Assembly (NCBI GenBank): GCA_002170825.1
Contig: NHIA01000040.1
Location: 15,766-22,728 of the forward strand
DNA: 6,963 nucleotides
Direction of reading: 5' to 3'
Source of the DNA: Cyanobacteria bacterium TMED177
GTDB lineage: Bacteria; Cyanobacteriota; Cyanobacteriia; PCC-6307; Cyanobiaceae
The translations under genes were made by a program, and so were the position numbers. Shown piece by piece: positions 1-6,963 of this stretch (within the stretch, counting starts at the first letter, position 1; the number at the start of each line of letters is the position of its first letter). The notes beneath the pieces were generated by a model. That model had not been told where the DNA came from and did no database searches. It was given only the letters and a program-made list of their open reading frames with translations.

Positions 1-275
1 CTGGCTGCTTTGCGCTTGTGCTGGAGCACGTGCCATCCGATCTGGCTGGTGAGGTCCGCCGCGCCTGCGCCATTCCCGTGATCGGAATCGGTGCAGGTGA
101 GGATTGCGACGGTCAGATCCGCGTCACCGCCGACCTGCTGGGCCTCACCGCCCAGCAGCCCCCCTTCAGTCCGGCGCTGATTCCAGGCCAGACGCTGTTT
201 GTTGATGCTCTGCGGAGCTGGATCCGAGCTCAGACTCCCACCACATCACCACCTCCACCAGCACACGATTGCTAA
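1..275 (+). CDS. panB: 3-methyl-2-oxobutanoate hydroxymethyltransferase, C-terminal part (5' end outside window)
   Basis: PanB transfers a hydroxymethyl group from 5,10-methylenetetrahydrofolate to 2-ketoisovalerate, giving ketopantoate, the first committed step of pantothenate and CoA synthesis in the cytoplasm. Only the last 90 or so codons are present. The reading frame is already open at base 3 and stops with TAA at 273-275. The segment [13 protein letters not shown] followed by IPVIGIGAG and a D-G-Q-I-R-V stretch matches the end of the PanB TIM barrel. The Glu encoded at 24-26 aligns with the catalytic Glu181 of E. coli PanB. After the last conserved helix ([10 protein letters not shown], ending near base 227) there is a short Pro/Thr-rich tail, [13 protein letters not shown], that is not conserved in the family as I know it. 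The final 110 bases overlap hemW on the other strand. Identification is firm; the N-terminal half cannot be judged. Confidence 0.93.
   Translation, partial: GCFALVLEHVPSDLAGEVRRACAIPVIGIGAGEDCDGQIRVTADLLGLTAQQPPFSPALIPGQTLFVDALRSWIRAQTPTTSPPPPAHDC
166..275. other. Tail-to-tail coding overlap of panB and hemW (110 bp)
   Basis: The 3' ends of two convergent genes share 110 bases, both strands being read as protein. The non-conserved Pro-rich tail of PanB (228-272) lies opposite the conserved end of HemW (residues about 372-387). The non-conserved tail of HemW (residues 388-407, bases 169-228) lies opposite the conserved last helix of PanB. The switch from core to tail falls at about base 228 for both proteins. 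No hairpin-plus-T-run terminator is visible here, so the two transcripts probably also overlap. Confidence 0.8.
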
Positions 276-1389
276 GGGCCATCCCCTGCGGATCAGTCAG
301 CCGCCAACGGCCACCCAGGCGTTGAAGCAAGCCCTGGTCCAGGAACGGCTGCCAACGCTGCTCGAGCCCAGCGGTGGGGAGACCGCTCAGATCAACGCCC
401 TCTCGGCGACGCAGACCCACCAGCAGGCGATCGTCGAGGGAAATTCCCTGTCCGGATTCCGCACTCCGAGGGGCCTCAACCCAGCGGCGATAGCCGTCGC
501 GGGTTCTTGGTCGAGCCAGGCGTTCACCCCACGGAGCCGAGGTGGCTCCCATGCCGAAGCCCCACCATCCCGCTCCACTCCAGTACACGCGGTTGTGGCG
601 GGAGGCGTGGCCCGGTTGGGCGTGGTTTGAGATCTCGTAGCGGCTGAGGCCGGCCTGAGCCAGGCGCAGGCTGGTGTGCGACAGCATGGATGCGGCCAGG
701 TCGTCGTCGGGGAGCTCCAGTTGATCCCGTTGGGCCCTGCGGGCGAACACGGTGCCGGGCTCCACCGACAGGTCATAGACGGAGAGGTGTGGCGCTCCGC
801 TGGCAATCGCCTGATCAAGCTGGTGGTCCCAACCCTCCAGGGTCTGGCCAGGAAGGTTCTGGATCAAATCAAGACTCCAGGACCGGAGGTCCCCAGACCG
901 CTGGGCTTCAGCCAGCCACAGGCAGGCTTCCACCAGATCAGTACGGCGATGCCGTCGACCCAGCTCAGCCAGGACGTCATCGTCAAAACTCTGTCCACCG
1001 AGACTGATCCGGTTGACACCGGTCGACAGAACAGCGCCCAGCTGGTGTTGATCGAAGCTGGCTGGATCCATCTCCAGCGTGATTTCCGAACCGGACTGAA
1101 TGCCGAACCGACGGCGCAGAGCGTCCAACAACGCGCCGATCTGATCCGCGGAAAGCAGGGAGGGTGTCCCACCTCCGATGTACACCGTGGAGAGCGGCGG
1201 ACCGCTTGGTGCAGCTGCGATCTCCTGCTGCAAAAGCCTCAGATAATCCTGAATCGAACGGCTGCCGGGTGCGTTCTCGCCACCCGCACGATCACCCAGG
1301 GGAACAATGGCGAAATCGCAGTAGTAACAACGTCTATGGCAGAACGGAATGTGGAGATAGGCGCTGCGGGGCGGTGATGGATAGGGCAT
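166..1389 (-). CDS. hemW: HemW-type radical SAM heme chaperone (HemN-like)
   Basis: A 407-residue radical S-adenosylmethionine protein. The cluster-binding motif C-x3-C-x2-C is at C17, C21 and C24 (CHRRCYYC), followed by GGGTPS at 72-77 and a QSF-containing segment near 128-135. HNRVYW at 265-270 is typical of the HemW/HemN C-terminal domain. It lacks the longer N-terminal region of genuine oxygen-independent coproporphyrinogen III oxidase HemN, so it belongs to the HemW group, whose characterised members bind heme and deliver it to proteins. Such genes are often mislabelled hemN. I chose the ATG at 1389 because it puts the iron-sulfur motif 16 residues from the start, as in the family. The frame stays open upstream to 1497 but would then overlap the divergent gene. 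The last 20 or so residues, Ser/Glu/Ala-rich after the conserved VLVEVVMWW, form an extra tail running antisense through the 3' end of panB. Confidence 0.92.
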   Translation of the reverse strand: MPYPSPPRSAYLHIPFCHRRCYYCDFAIVPLGDRAGGENAPGSRSIQDYLRLLQQEIAAAPSGPPLSTVYIGGGTPSLLSADQIGALLDALRRRFGIQSGSEITLEMDPASFDQHQLGAVLSTGVNRISLGGQSFDDDVLAELGRRHRRTDLVEACLWLAEAQRSGDLRSWSLDLIQNLPGQTLEGWDHQLDQAIASGAPHLSVYDLSVEPGTVFARRAQRDQLELPDDDLAASMLSHTSLRLAQAGLSRYEISNHAQPGHASRHNRVYWSGAGWWGFGMGATSAPWGERLARPRTRDGYRRWVEAPRSAESGQGISLDDRLLVGLRRREGVDLSGLPTAGLEQRWQPFLDQGLLQRLGGRWRLTDPQGMALSNRVLVEVVMWWESELGSSSAEHQQTASGLESAPD

Positions 1390-1428
1390 GCTTCGAACAT
1401 CCGGACTGAGCTGCCACGACCTGAGCCC
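1390..1428. promoter_or_regulatory. Divergent 39-bp gap between hemW and the PIN-TRAM gene
   Basis: This gap separates two start codons pointing away from each other, so promoters for both directions must lie in it or inside the flanking 5' coding regions. I see no clear -35/-10 pair and no strong Shine-Dalgarno sequence for either gene; 'gagccc' just before the ATG at 1429 is weak. It is marked only because position implies regulation, not because a site was recognised. Confidence 0.3.
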
Positions 1429-2577
1429 ATGGTGGATCTGCTCATCCTGCTGCTGTTTGTCGGTTCCGGCGGTGCCGCCGGTTGGATGGGGGTGCACCTG
1501 CTGCCGGCAGAGCTGGTGAACCCCTCCACGGATGCCGAACGCCTGCGGTTCATCCTCACGGGCTCCGGCGGAGGGATCGGTCTGCTGGCCGGCTTTGTGT
1601 TCAAACGGTTGCGGCTGCGCTTGATGCAGCAGGTGCGCACCATGCCGACGGACCTGCTGGTGAGCCGCGCCGTTGGCCTGATCCTGGGGCTGCTGGTGGC
1701 CAACCTGTTGCTGCTACCGGTGCTGCTGCTGCCCTTCTCTGGCGGTGTGGTTCTGCTCAAGCCACTGCTGGCGGTGGTGAGCAACGTGTTTTTCGGGATC
1801 CTGGGCAGCAACCTGGCGGAGGTGCATGGGCGAACCCTGCTGCGCCTGCTCAATCCCGCCAGCACCGAAGCCCTGCTGGTGGCCGATGGGGTGCTGACCC
1901 CAGCCACCGCCAAGATTCTCGACACGAGCGTGATCATCGACGGCCGCATCCGGGGCATGCTCGCCTGCGGCCTGCTGGAGGGGCAGGTGATCGTGGCCGA
2001 ATCCGTCATCAGCGAGATGCAGCAGCTCTCCGATTCCACCAACGTGGAAAAGCGCGCCAAGGGGCGCCGCGGCCTCAAGCTGCTGAAGGATCTGCGCGAG
2101 ACCTATGGCCGTCGGCTGGTGATCAACAGCACCCGTTATGACGGCACAGGCACGGATGACCGCCTGCTGCAACTGGCGGAGGACACCGGCGGCACCCTGG
2201 TGACCGCCGACTTCAACCTGGCCCAGGTAGCCACGGTGAAGGAGCTCAAGGTGATGAATCTGAGCGAACTGGTGATGGCCCTGCGCCCGGAGGTTCAGCC
2301 AGGTGATGAATTCAGCCTCAAGATCGTTCGCGAGGGCAAGGAGGAGAGCCAGGGGGTTGGCTACCTCGATGACGGAACGATGGTGGTCGTCAACGACGCC
2401 AAGCAGCTGATCGGACAGCGCAAACCGGTTGTGGTCACCGGAGCACTCCAGACCCCCACAGGCCGCATGGTGTTTGCACGGCTGGAGAACAAGGCCAACG
2501 TCAAGTCTTCGAGCCGTGTCAAGGGCCAGAACAAATCCCCGCGCGACGGTGAACGCAAGCCAGAAAGCTCCCGCTAG
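1429..2577 (+). CDS. Membrane-anchored PIN-TRAM domain protein (YacL-like putative RNase)
   Basis: A 382-residue protein built like Bacillus YacL. About four hydrophobic helices come first (roughly residues 3-25, 42-58, 79-103 and 105-127). A PIN nuclease domain follows (about 162-285), then a TRAM RNA-binding domain (about 288-352) and a basic Ser/Lys/Arg-rich tail (353-382). The PIN acidic residues are present: D165 and D171 in LDTSVIIDGR, E196 in ISEMQQL, D243/D244 in GTDDRLL and D261 in TADFNLA, so the metal-dependent nuclease site looks intact. The domains should face the cytoplasm and act on RNA at the membrane, but the family's substrates are not well established and this is inference. 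No antitoxin-like partner is adjacent, so it is unlikely to be a VapBC toxin. It starts the rightward gene run, 30 bp before clpR. Confidence 0.88.
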   Translation: MVDLLILLLFVGSGGAAGWMGVHLLPAELVNPSTDAERLRFILTGSGGGIGLLAGFVFKRLRLRLMQQVRTMPTDLLVSRAVGLILGLLVANLLLLPVLLLPFSGGVVLLKPLLAVVSNVFFGILGSNLAEVHGRTLLRLLNPASTEALLVADGVLTPATAKILDTSVIIDGRIRGMLACGLLEGQVIVAESVISEMQQLSDSTNVEKRAKGRRGLKLLKDLRETYGRRLVINSTRYDGTGTDDRLLQLAEDTGGTLVTADFNLAQVATVKELKVMNLSELVMALRPEVQPGDEFSLKIVREGKEESQGVGYLDDGTMVVVNDAKQLIGQRKPVVVTGALQTPTGRMVFARLENKANVKSSSRVKGQNKSPRDGERKPESSR

Positions 2578-2607
2578 GCTCCACCCACCTGAGAACGCGC
2601 GCGGTAG

Positions 2608-3276
2608 ATGACCACATCGGCTCCGTATTACGGCGACAGCGCCGTCATGCGCACCCCTCCACCGGATCTCCCGTCACTGCTGCTCAAAGAGCGGATTGTC
2701 TACCTCGGCCTGCCGTTGTTTTCCGATGACGATGCCAAGCGTCAGATGGGCATCGACGTGACCGAATTGATCATCGCTCAACTGCTGTACCTGGAGTTCG
2801 ACAACCCCGAGAAACCGATTTACTTCTATATCAACTCCACCGGCACCAGTTGGTACTCCGGCGATGCCATCGGCTTCGAGACCGAGGCCTTCGCCATCTG
2901 CGACACCCTGCGATACGTCAAGCCACCGGTGCACACGATCTGCATCGGCCAGGCGATGGGTACGGCAGCGGTGATCCTCTCGGCCGGGACGAAGGGTCAG
3001 CGGGCGGCTCTTCCCCACTCCTCAATCGTTCTGCACCAGCCCCGCAGCGGTGCGCAGGGCCAGGCCACAGACATCCAGATCCGGGCCAAGGAGGTGCTGC
3101 ACAACAAAAAAGCCATGCTCGAGATCCTGTCCACCAACACCGGGCGCTCGGTGGATGAGCTCAGCAAGGACTCCGACCGGATGAGCTACCTCACCCCGGA
3201 TCAAGCCGTGGAATACGGCCTGATCGATCGGGTGCTCAGCAGTCGAAAAGAGCTTCCAGTGAGCAGCGTGAACTGA
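2608..3276 (+). CDS. clpR: ClpR, non-catalytic ClpP-family protease subunit
   Basis: A 222-residue ClpP-fold protein that has lost most of the catalytic triad. Aligned with the neighbouring ClpP, the nucleophile Ser is G118 (in GQAMGTAAV instead of GLAASMGAF), the His is kept (H143 in VLHQP), and the Asp is M192 (DSDRMSY instead of DTDRDYF). It also carries a nine-residue insertion after YINSTGTS (around residues 80-92), a known mark of ClpR in cyanobacteria and plastids. In Synechococcus elongatus ClpR assembles with ClpP3 into a mixed core that partners with the ClpC chaperone, and the same role is inferred here. The ATG at 2608 gives an N-terminus, MTTSAPYYGD, that I expect for this group; a second ATG at 2647 is possible. 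It lies 30 bp after the PIN-TRAM gene and 56 bp before clpP. Confidence 0.93.
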   Translation: MTTSAPYYGDSAVMRTPPPDLPSLLLKERIVYLGLPLFSDDDAKRQMGIDVTELIIAQLLYLEFDNPEKPIYFYINSTGTSWYSGDAIGFETEAFAICDTLRYVKPPVHTICIGQAMGTAAVILSAGTKGQRAALPHSSIVLHQPRSGAQGQATDIQIRAKEVLHNKKAMLEILSTNTGRSVDELSKDSDRMSYLTPDQAVEYGLIDRVLSSRKELPVSSVN

Positions 3277-3332
3277 ACGCCGCAACGACCCTGATTCAGA
3301 CCATCACTTCCTTTCCGTTTCTCATCTGAACC

Positions 3333-3935
3333 ATGCCGATCGGTACTCCAAGCGTTCCCTACCGCCTTCCTGGCAGCCAGATGGAGCGCTGGGTCGACAT
3401 CTACACCCGTCTTGGTGTGGAGCGGATCCTGTTCCTGGGATCCGAAGTGAATGACGGGATCGCCAACAGCCTGGTGGCCCAGATGCTGTATCTGGATTCA
3501 GATGACAGCAGCAAGCCGATCTACCTCTACATCAATTCTCCCGGTGGATCGGTCACCGCAGGCCTGGCCATCTACGACACGATCCAGTACGTCAAAAGCG
3601 AGGTGGTGACCATCTGCGTCGGGCTCGCCGCATCGATGGGAGCGTTCCTTCTTGCAGCCGGCACCAAGGGAAAACGGGTCGCGCTTCCCCACAGCAGGAT
3701 CATGATTCACCAGCCCCTGGGTGGAACCAGCCGCAGGCAGGCCAGTGATATCGAGATCGAAGCCCGTGAAATCCTGCGCATGAAAGACATGCTCAACCGT
3801 TCCCTGGCCGACATGAGCGGTCAGAGCTTCGAGAAGATTGAGAAGGACACCGATCGGGATTACTTCCTCAGTGCTGAGGAAGCCAGGGACTACGGCCTGA
3901 TTGATCGCGTGATCTCTCACCCGAACGAGGCGTAA
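3333..3935 (+). CDS. clpP: ATP-dependent Clp protease proteolytic subunit (probably ClpP3)
   Basis: A 200-residue serine peptidase of family S14 with the full triad: S101 in [10 protein letters not shown]126 in MIHQPLGG and D176 in [10 protein letters not shown]. The N-terminus [14 protein letters not shown] is short, consistent with cyanobacterial ClpP, which has little or no propeptide. The oligomerisation and substrate-groove segment [12 protein letters not shown] (67-78) is intact. It should cut proteins threaded in by a Clp AAA+ chaperone inside a double-ring core. Cyanobacteria carry several clpP copies; the partner of clpR in the characterised two-gene arrangement is ClpP3, so that assignment rests on position rather than on residues I can name. 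No clpX or clpC lies in the window. The 56-bp gap after clpR is pyrimidine-rich with no terminator seen, so co-transcription with clpR is likely. Confidence 0.95.
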   Translation: MPIGTPSVPYRLPGSQMERWVDIYTRLGVERILFLGSEVNDGIANSLVAQMLYLDSDDSSKPIYLYINSPGGSVTAGLAIYDTIQYVKSEVVTICVGLAASMGAFLLAAGTKGKRVALPHSRIMIHQPLGGTSRRQASDIEIEAREILRMKDMLNRSLADMSGQSFEKIEKDTDRDYFLSAEEARDYGLIDRVISHPNEA

Positions 3936-3961
3936 TCAGGGCTGGGCTCACCGCTGCGTAA

Positions 3962-4993
<1,032 letters not shown>

Positions 4994-4998
4994 GTGCC

Positions 4999-5997
4999 GT
5001 GACGCTCCAACCCGGTGTGCTGGCGGTTGTGGCCGCCACCGGGTTGGACTGGTTGATCGGTGATCCCCGCCGGTTGCTGCATCCGGTGGTGGTGATGGGC
5101 TGGTGGATTCAGCGGCTGCGGCGTCTGGCGGAGGCCTGGGCAGAGGACAGGCCCTGGAAACTGCGCCTGGCAGGGGGGCTGATCACACTGCTGCTCGTGG
5201 GGAGCAGCGGCCTGGTGGGCGTTGCGCTCGAGCAGCTGGCGCGAAGGGTGCCGTTGATCGGCTGGCCATTGATCGTGATCGGCCTGGCCAGTGCCCTGGC
5301 TGCCAAGAGCCTGCGCGACAGCGTCTGCGCTGTGGTGCAGGCGCTGCCCCAACCACCCAATCAAAATCTTGCGCTAGCCAGGGACAAACTGAGCTGGATT
5401 GTGGGGCGGGACGTCAGCCAACTTGATGAAACGGAGATCCTGCGCGCCTCCGCAGAAACCGCAGCTGAAAATGCCGTGGACGGCTTGTTTGCGCCGCTGT
5501 TCTGGATGACCTTTGGCTGCTGCCTGTGGATGGTGGATCCACGTTGGCCAGGCCCACTCGCCATGGCGTGGATGTTCAAAGCGACCAGCACGCTTGATTC
5601 AATGCTCGGCTACCGCACGGGACGGTTGCGTTGGCTCGGCACCGCAGGAGCCCGTCTGGATGACCTGCTCACCTGGACGCCATGCCGGCTGGTGATGCTC
5701 AGCCTGCCCCTGGTGAGCGCGCGATGGCGTTCGTGGCCACATCTGGTCCATCGGGCCCAGGTTGACGGGGCATCGGATCCTTCACCCAATGCCGGACGAT
5801 CCGAAGCGATCTACGCCCATTGCGCAGAGGTGCGGCTGGGCGGACTCAACCGTTATGGAGAGCGCTTGGTGGAGAAGCCCGTTCTGGCCCCGGAGGCCGA
5901 GGTTGCGGACCGGCAATCCATTGATCGGATCCTGAAACTCACCAACAGGCTCCAGGCGCTCTGGGTGATGCTCCTGCTGCTGGTGTTGGCTCAGTAG
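4999..5997 (+). CDS. cbiB: Adenosylcobinamide-phosphate synthase CbiB/CobD
   Basis: A 332-residue integral membrane protein that attaches the aminopropanol-type arm to adenosylcobyric acid, a late step of cobamide synthesis. Cyanobacteria generally make pseudocobalamin by this route. Family signatures are visible: DWLIGDP at 17-23 with HP at 28-29, ETAAENAVDGLFAPLFW at 153-169, STLDSMLGYRTGR at 197-209, DDLLTW at 221-226, PNAG at 263-266, and GGLNRYGE then VEKP at 281-294. Hydrophobic stretches fall near 57-80, 86-103, 162-180 and 320-331. The start is GTG at 4999, five bases after the ilvC stop. A purine-rich 'gaagga' inside the ilvC end lies somewhat far upstream, so translation may be coupled to ilvC. 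No cobalamin riboswitch precedes it. Its last 7 bases overlap the convergent sugar transferase gene. Confidence 0.93.
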   Translation: MTLQPGVLAVVAATGLDWLIGDPRRLLHPVVVMGWWIQRLRRLAEAWAEDRPWKLRLAGGLITLLLVGSSGLVGVALEQLARRVPLIGWPLIVIGLASALAAKSLRDSVCAVVQALPQPPNQNLALARDKLSWIVGRDVSQLDETEILRASAETAAENAVDGLFAPLFWMTFGCCLWMVDPRWPGPLAMAWMFKATSTLDSMLGYRTGRLRWLGTAGARLDDLLTWTPCRLVMLSLPLVSARWRSWPHLVHRAQVDGASDPSPNAGRSEAIYAHCAEVRLGGLNRYGERLVEKPVLAPEAEVADRQSIDRILKLTNRLQALWVMLLLLVLAQ

Positions 5998-6749
5998 GCG
6001 CCGCGATCCATCGGCAGCAGGAGAACACCGAACGTGCGCAGGATGATGGCCAGATCAAGCTTGAACGACCGGCCACGGGCATAGGCCAGATCCAGCTTCA
6101 CCCGTTTCTTGTAGCTGAGGTTGTTGCGACCACTCACTTGCCACAGGCCGGTGAGCCCGGGCCGAACCGATGCGACCTCATCCATGTAGGGGCCGTAGCG
6201 AAGCAGTTCCTTGTCCACGATCGGGCGAGGACCCACAACACTCATCTCGCCCTTGAGAACGTTGAGGAACTGGGGCAGTTCATCGAGGCTGGAGCGGCGC
6301 AGAAAGCGACCAACAGGGGTGACTCGGGGGTCACGCTTGAGCTTGAAGTCACGATCAAACTCAGCCTGCAGGGAGGGATCCTCCTTCAGAACCTTCGCCA
6401 GAACGGCATCTGCGTCCGGGCGCATGGTGCGGAACTTGATGCAACCGAAGCGCTGGTAGCCACGTCCAACCCGACGCTGCACATAGAACACCGGGCCCGG
6501 GGAACTCAACTTGACCAGAACAGCCAGCAGCACCAGCACCGGAGCGCCAAGGCCGAGAATCCCCAGGGCAAAGACAATGTCTCCAGTGCGCTTGAGCACT
6601 CGGCCTGCCCGACTTTGCTGTCGCGTGAGCGTGCCGGCCGGCAGGGAAGACGGCGGTGCAGAAATCACCGCCAGATGAGGCTTGTAGGAGCGACGACGTA
6701 CGGCAAGCCCGGCAGCCTGTCTCAGCGAGGGCCGGGATGCCGTGGTCAA
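5991..6749 (-). CDS. Bacterial sugar transferase (undecaprenyl-phosphate phosphoglycosyl transferase)
   Basis: Members of this family move a sugar-1-phosphate from a nucleotide sugar to a polyprenyl phosphate, starting a repeat unit of exopolysaccharide or O-antigen at the cytoplasmic membrane face. In the 252-residue form a basic, disordered N-terminus (about 1-50) leads into a hydrophobic helix (about 57-81) with a central Pro, then SSPGPVFYVQRRVGRG. The core holds KFRTM, the catalytic Asp-Glu pair in SSLDELPQ (D156, E157), MSVVGPRP, and RPGLTGLWQVSGR. No ATG exists before the core. I prefer the TTG at 6749 because it gives MTTASRPSLRQ and follows the upstream gene's stop by 31 bp. The frame is open to a TTG at 6875, with a GTG at 6830, but these would overlap the upstream coding end. 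The sugar specificity cannot be read from the sequence. The family call is firm; the start is not. Confidence 0.88.
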   Translation of the reverse strand: MTTASRPSLRQAAGLAVRRRSYKPHLAVISAPPSSLPAGTLTRQQSRAGRVLKRTGDIVFALGILGLGAPVLVLLAVLVKLSSPGPVFYVQRRVGRGYQRFGCIKFRTMRPDADAVLAKVLKEDPSLQAEFDRDFKLKRDPRVTPVGRFLRRSSLDELPQFLNVLKGEMSVVGPRPIVDKELLRYGPYMDEVASVRPGLTGLWQVSGRNNLSYKKRVKLDLAYARGRSFKLDLAIILRTFGVLLLPMDRGAY

Positions 6750-6780
6750 AGGCTCAACTTGCGTCTCAGCACACTCAACG

Positions 6781-6963
6781 TCACAGCTGCAGTCCTGGCA
6801 TCCCGGCAGGGTCACTCGCTCCAACGGCACAGCGGTTCCGATGGGCCGCCCAGGTCCGGCGCAGGGTCTCCTCAAAGCGGGAAGCGAAGGCCTCAGGCCG
6901 GAAGCGTTCGGCCCACTGCCGGATCACAGCGGCGTCCAACTGACGCCAGAGCTGGTTCGCCTC
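6781..6963 (-). CDS. Probable glycosyltransferase, C-terminal end (5' part outside window)
   Basis: A leftward reading frame is open from the right edge for 60 codons and ends with TGA at 6781-6783. It reads EANQLWRQLDAAVIRQW, then AERFRPEAFASRFEETLRRTW, then a variable tail. The helical, Arg/Glu-rich 'RF.PEAF..RF...L' pattern resembles the last helix of group 1 (GT4-like) glycosyltransferases. The position immediately upstream of a sugar transferase on the same strand fits a polysaccharide gene run. No catalytic motif falls inside the window, so the assignment rests on this short tail and on context. It probably shares a transcript with the sugar transferase. Confidence 0.55.
   Translation of the reverse strand, partial: EANQLWRQLDAAVIRQWAERFRPEAFASRFEETLRRTWAAHRNRCAVGASDPAGMPGLQL

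Noticed and set aside
676..1377. A 233-codon open frame on the + strand inside hemW.
   Set aside because: It lies wholly antisense to the conserved radical SAM core of hemW, shows no recognisable domain, and has the mirrored composition expected from a GC-rich gene on the other strand.
1239..2078. A 279-codon leftward frame spanning the hemW start and the PIN-TRAM gene.
   Set aside because: It is rich in Ser/Arg/Pro without motifs and is opposite clearly conserved PIN coding sequence; it is a shadow of codon bias.
1900..2250. PIN domain considered as a VapC toxin of a toxin-antitoxin pair.
   Set aside because: The PIN domain is fused to N-terminal membrane helices and a C-terminal TRAM domain, and there is no small antitoxin gene beside it; this is the YacL-type architecture.
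3423..3444. Perfect 7-bp inverted repeat (cggatcc, 8-base loop, ggatccg) near the start of clpP, resembling a hairpin.
   Set aside because: It encodes conserved ClpP residues (ERILFLGSE), has no T-run after it, and is plausible by chance from BamHI-like hexamers in GC-rich sequence.

Overview
The window is compact, GC-rich (about 60%) and almost entirely coding. It most likely comes from the chromosome of a marine picocyanobacterium of the Synechococcus group. The evidence is an adjacent clpR-clpP pair with a proteolytically degenerate ClpR (a cyanobacterial and plastid hallmark), a short class I ketol-acid reductoisomerase with a cyanobacterial-type cofactor loop, a membrane PIN-TRAM protein, CbiB of a cobamide pathway, few Shine-Dalgarno-like starts, and no complete HIP1 octamer. 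That group normally lacks HIP1, unlike many freshwater cyanobacteria. The genus call is inference from protein character, not from a database search.

Layout from left to right. Bases 1-275 (+) hold the 3' end of panB (pantothenate synthesis). It converges on and overlaps by 110 bp hemW (166-1389, -), a radical-SAM heme chaperone. A 39-bp gap separates hemW from a divergent rightward run: a membrane-anchored PIN-TRAM protein (1429-2577), clpR (2608-3276), clpP (3333-3935), ilvC (3998-4993) and cbiB (4999-5997). Gaps in this run are 30, 56, 62 and 5 bp, and none shows a convincing terminator, so some or all of it may be co-transcribed. cbiB then overlaps by 7 bp the end of a leftward surface-polysaccharide block: a phosphoglycosyl transferase (5991-6749, -), preceded at the right edge by the tail of what is probably a glycosyltransferase (6781-6963, -).

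How the genes work together. ClpR and ClpP are expected to form one mixed-ring protease core, with ClpR as the non-catalytic subunit. ilvC (branched-chain amino acids and the pantoate precursor 2-ketoisovalerate), panB (which uses 2-ketoisovalerate), hemW and cbiB (tetrapyrrole-related) are housekeeping metabolism. The two right-edge genes belong to initiation and extension of a lipid-linked surface glycan.

No stretch over 300 bases lacks a gene. I see no tRNA, rRNA, CRISPR array, insertion sequence, attachment site or riboswitch. The region looks like ordinary, syntenic core genome rather than an accessory island, and I do not see an undescribed defence or mobile system. The most interesting points are the reciprocal tail overlap of panB and hemW, the degenerate ClpR, and the PIN-TRAM membrane protein directly upstream of the clp pair.
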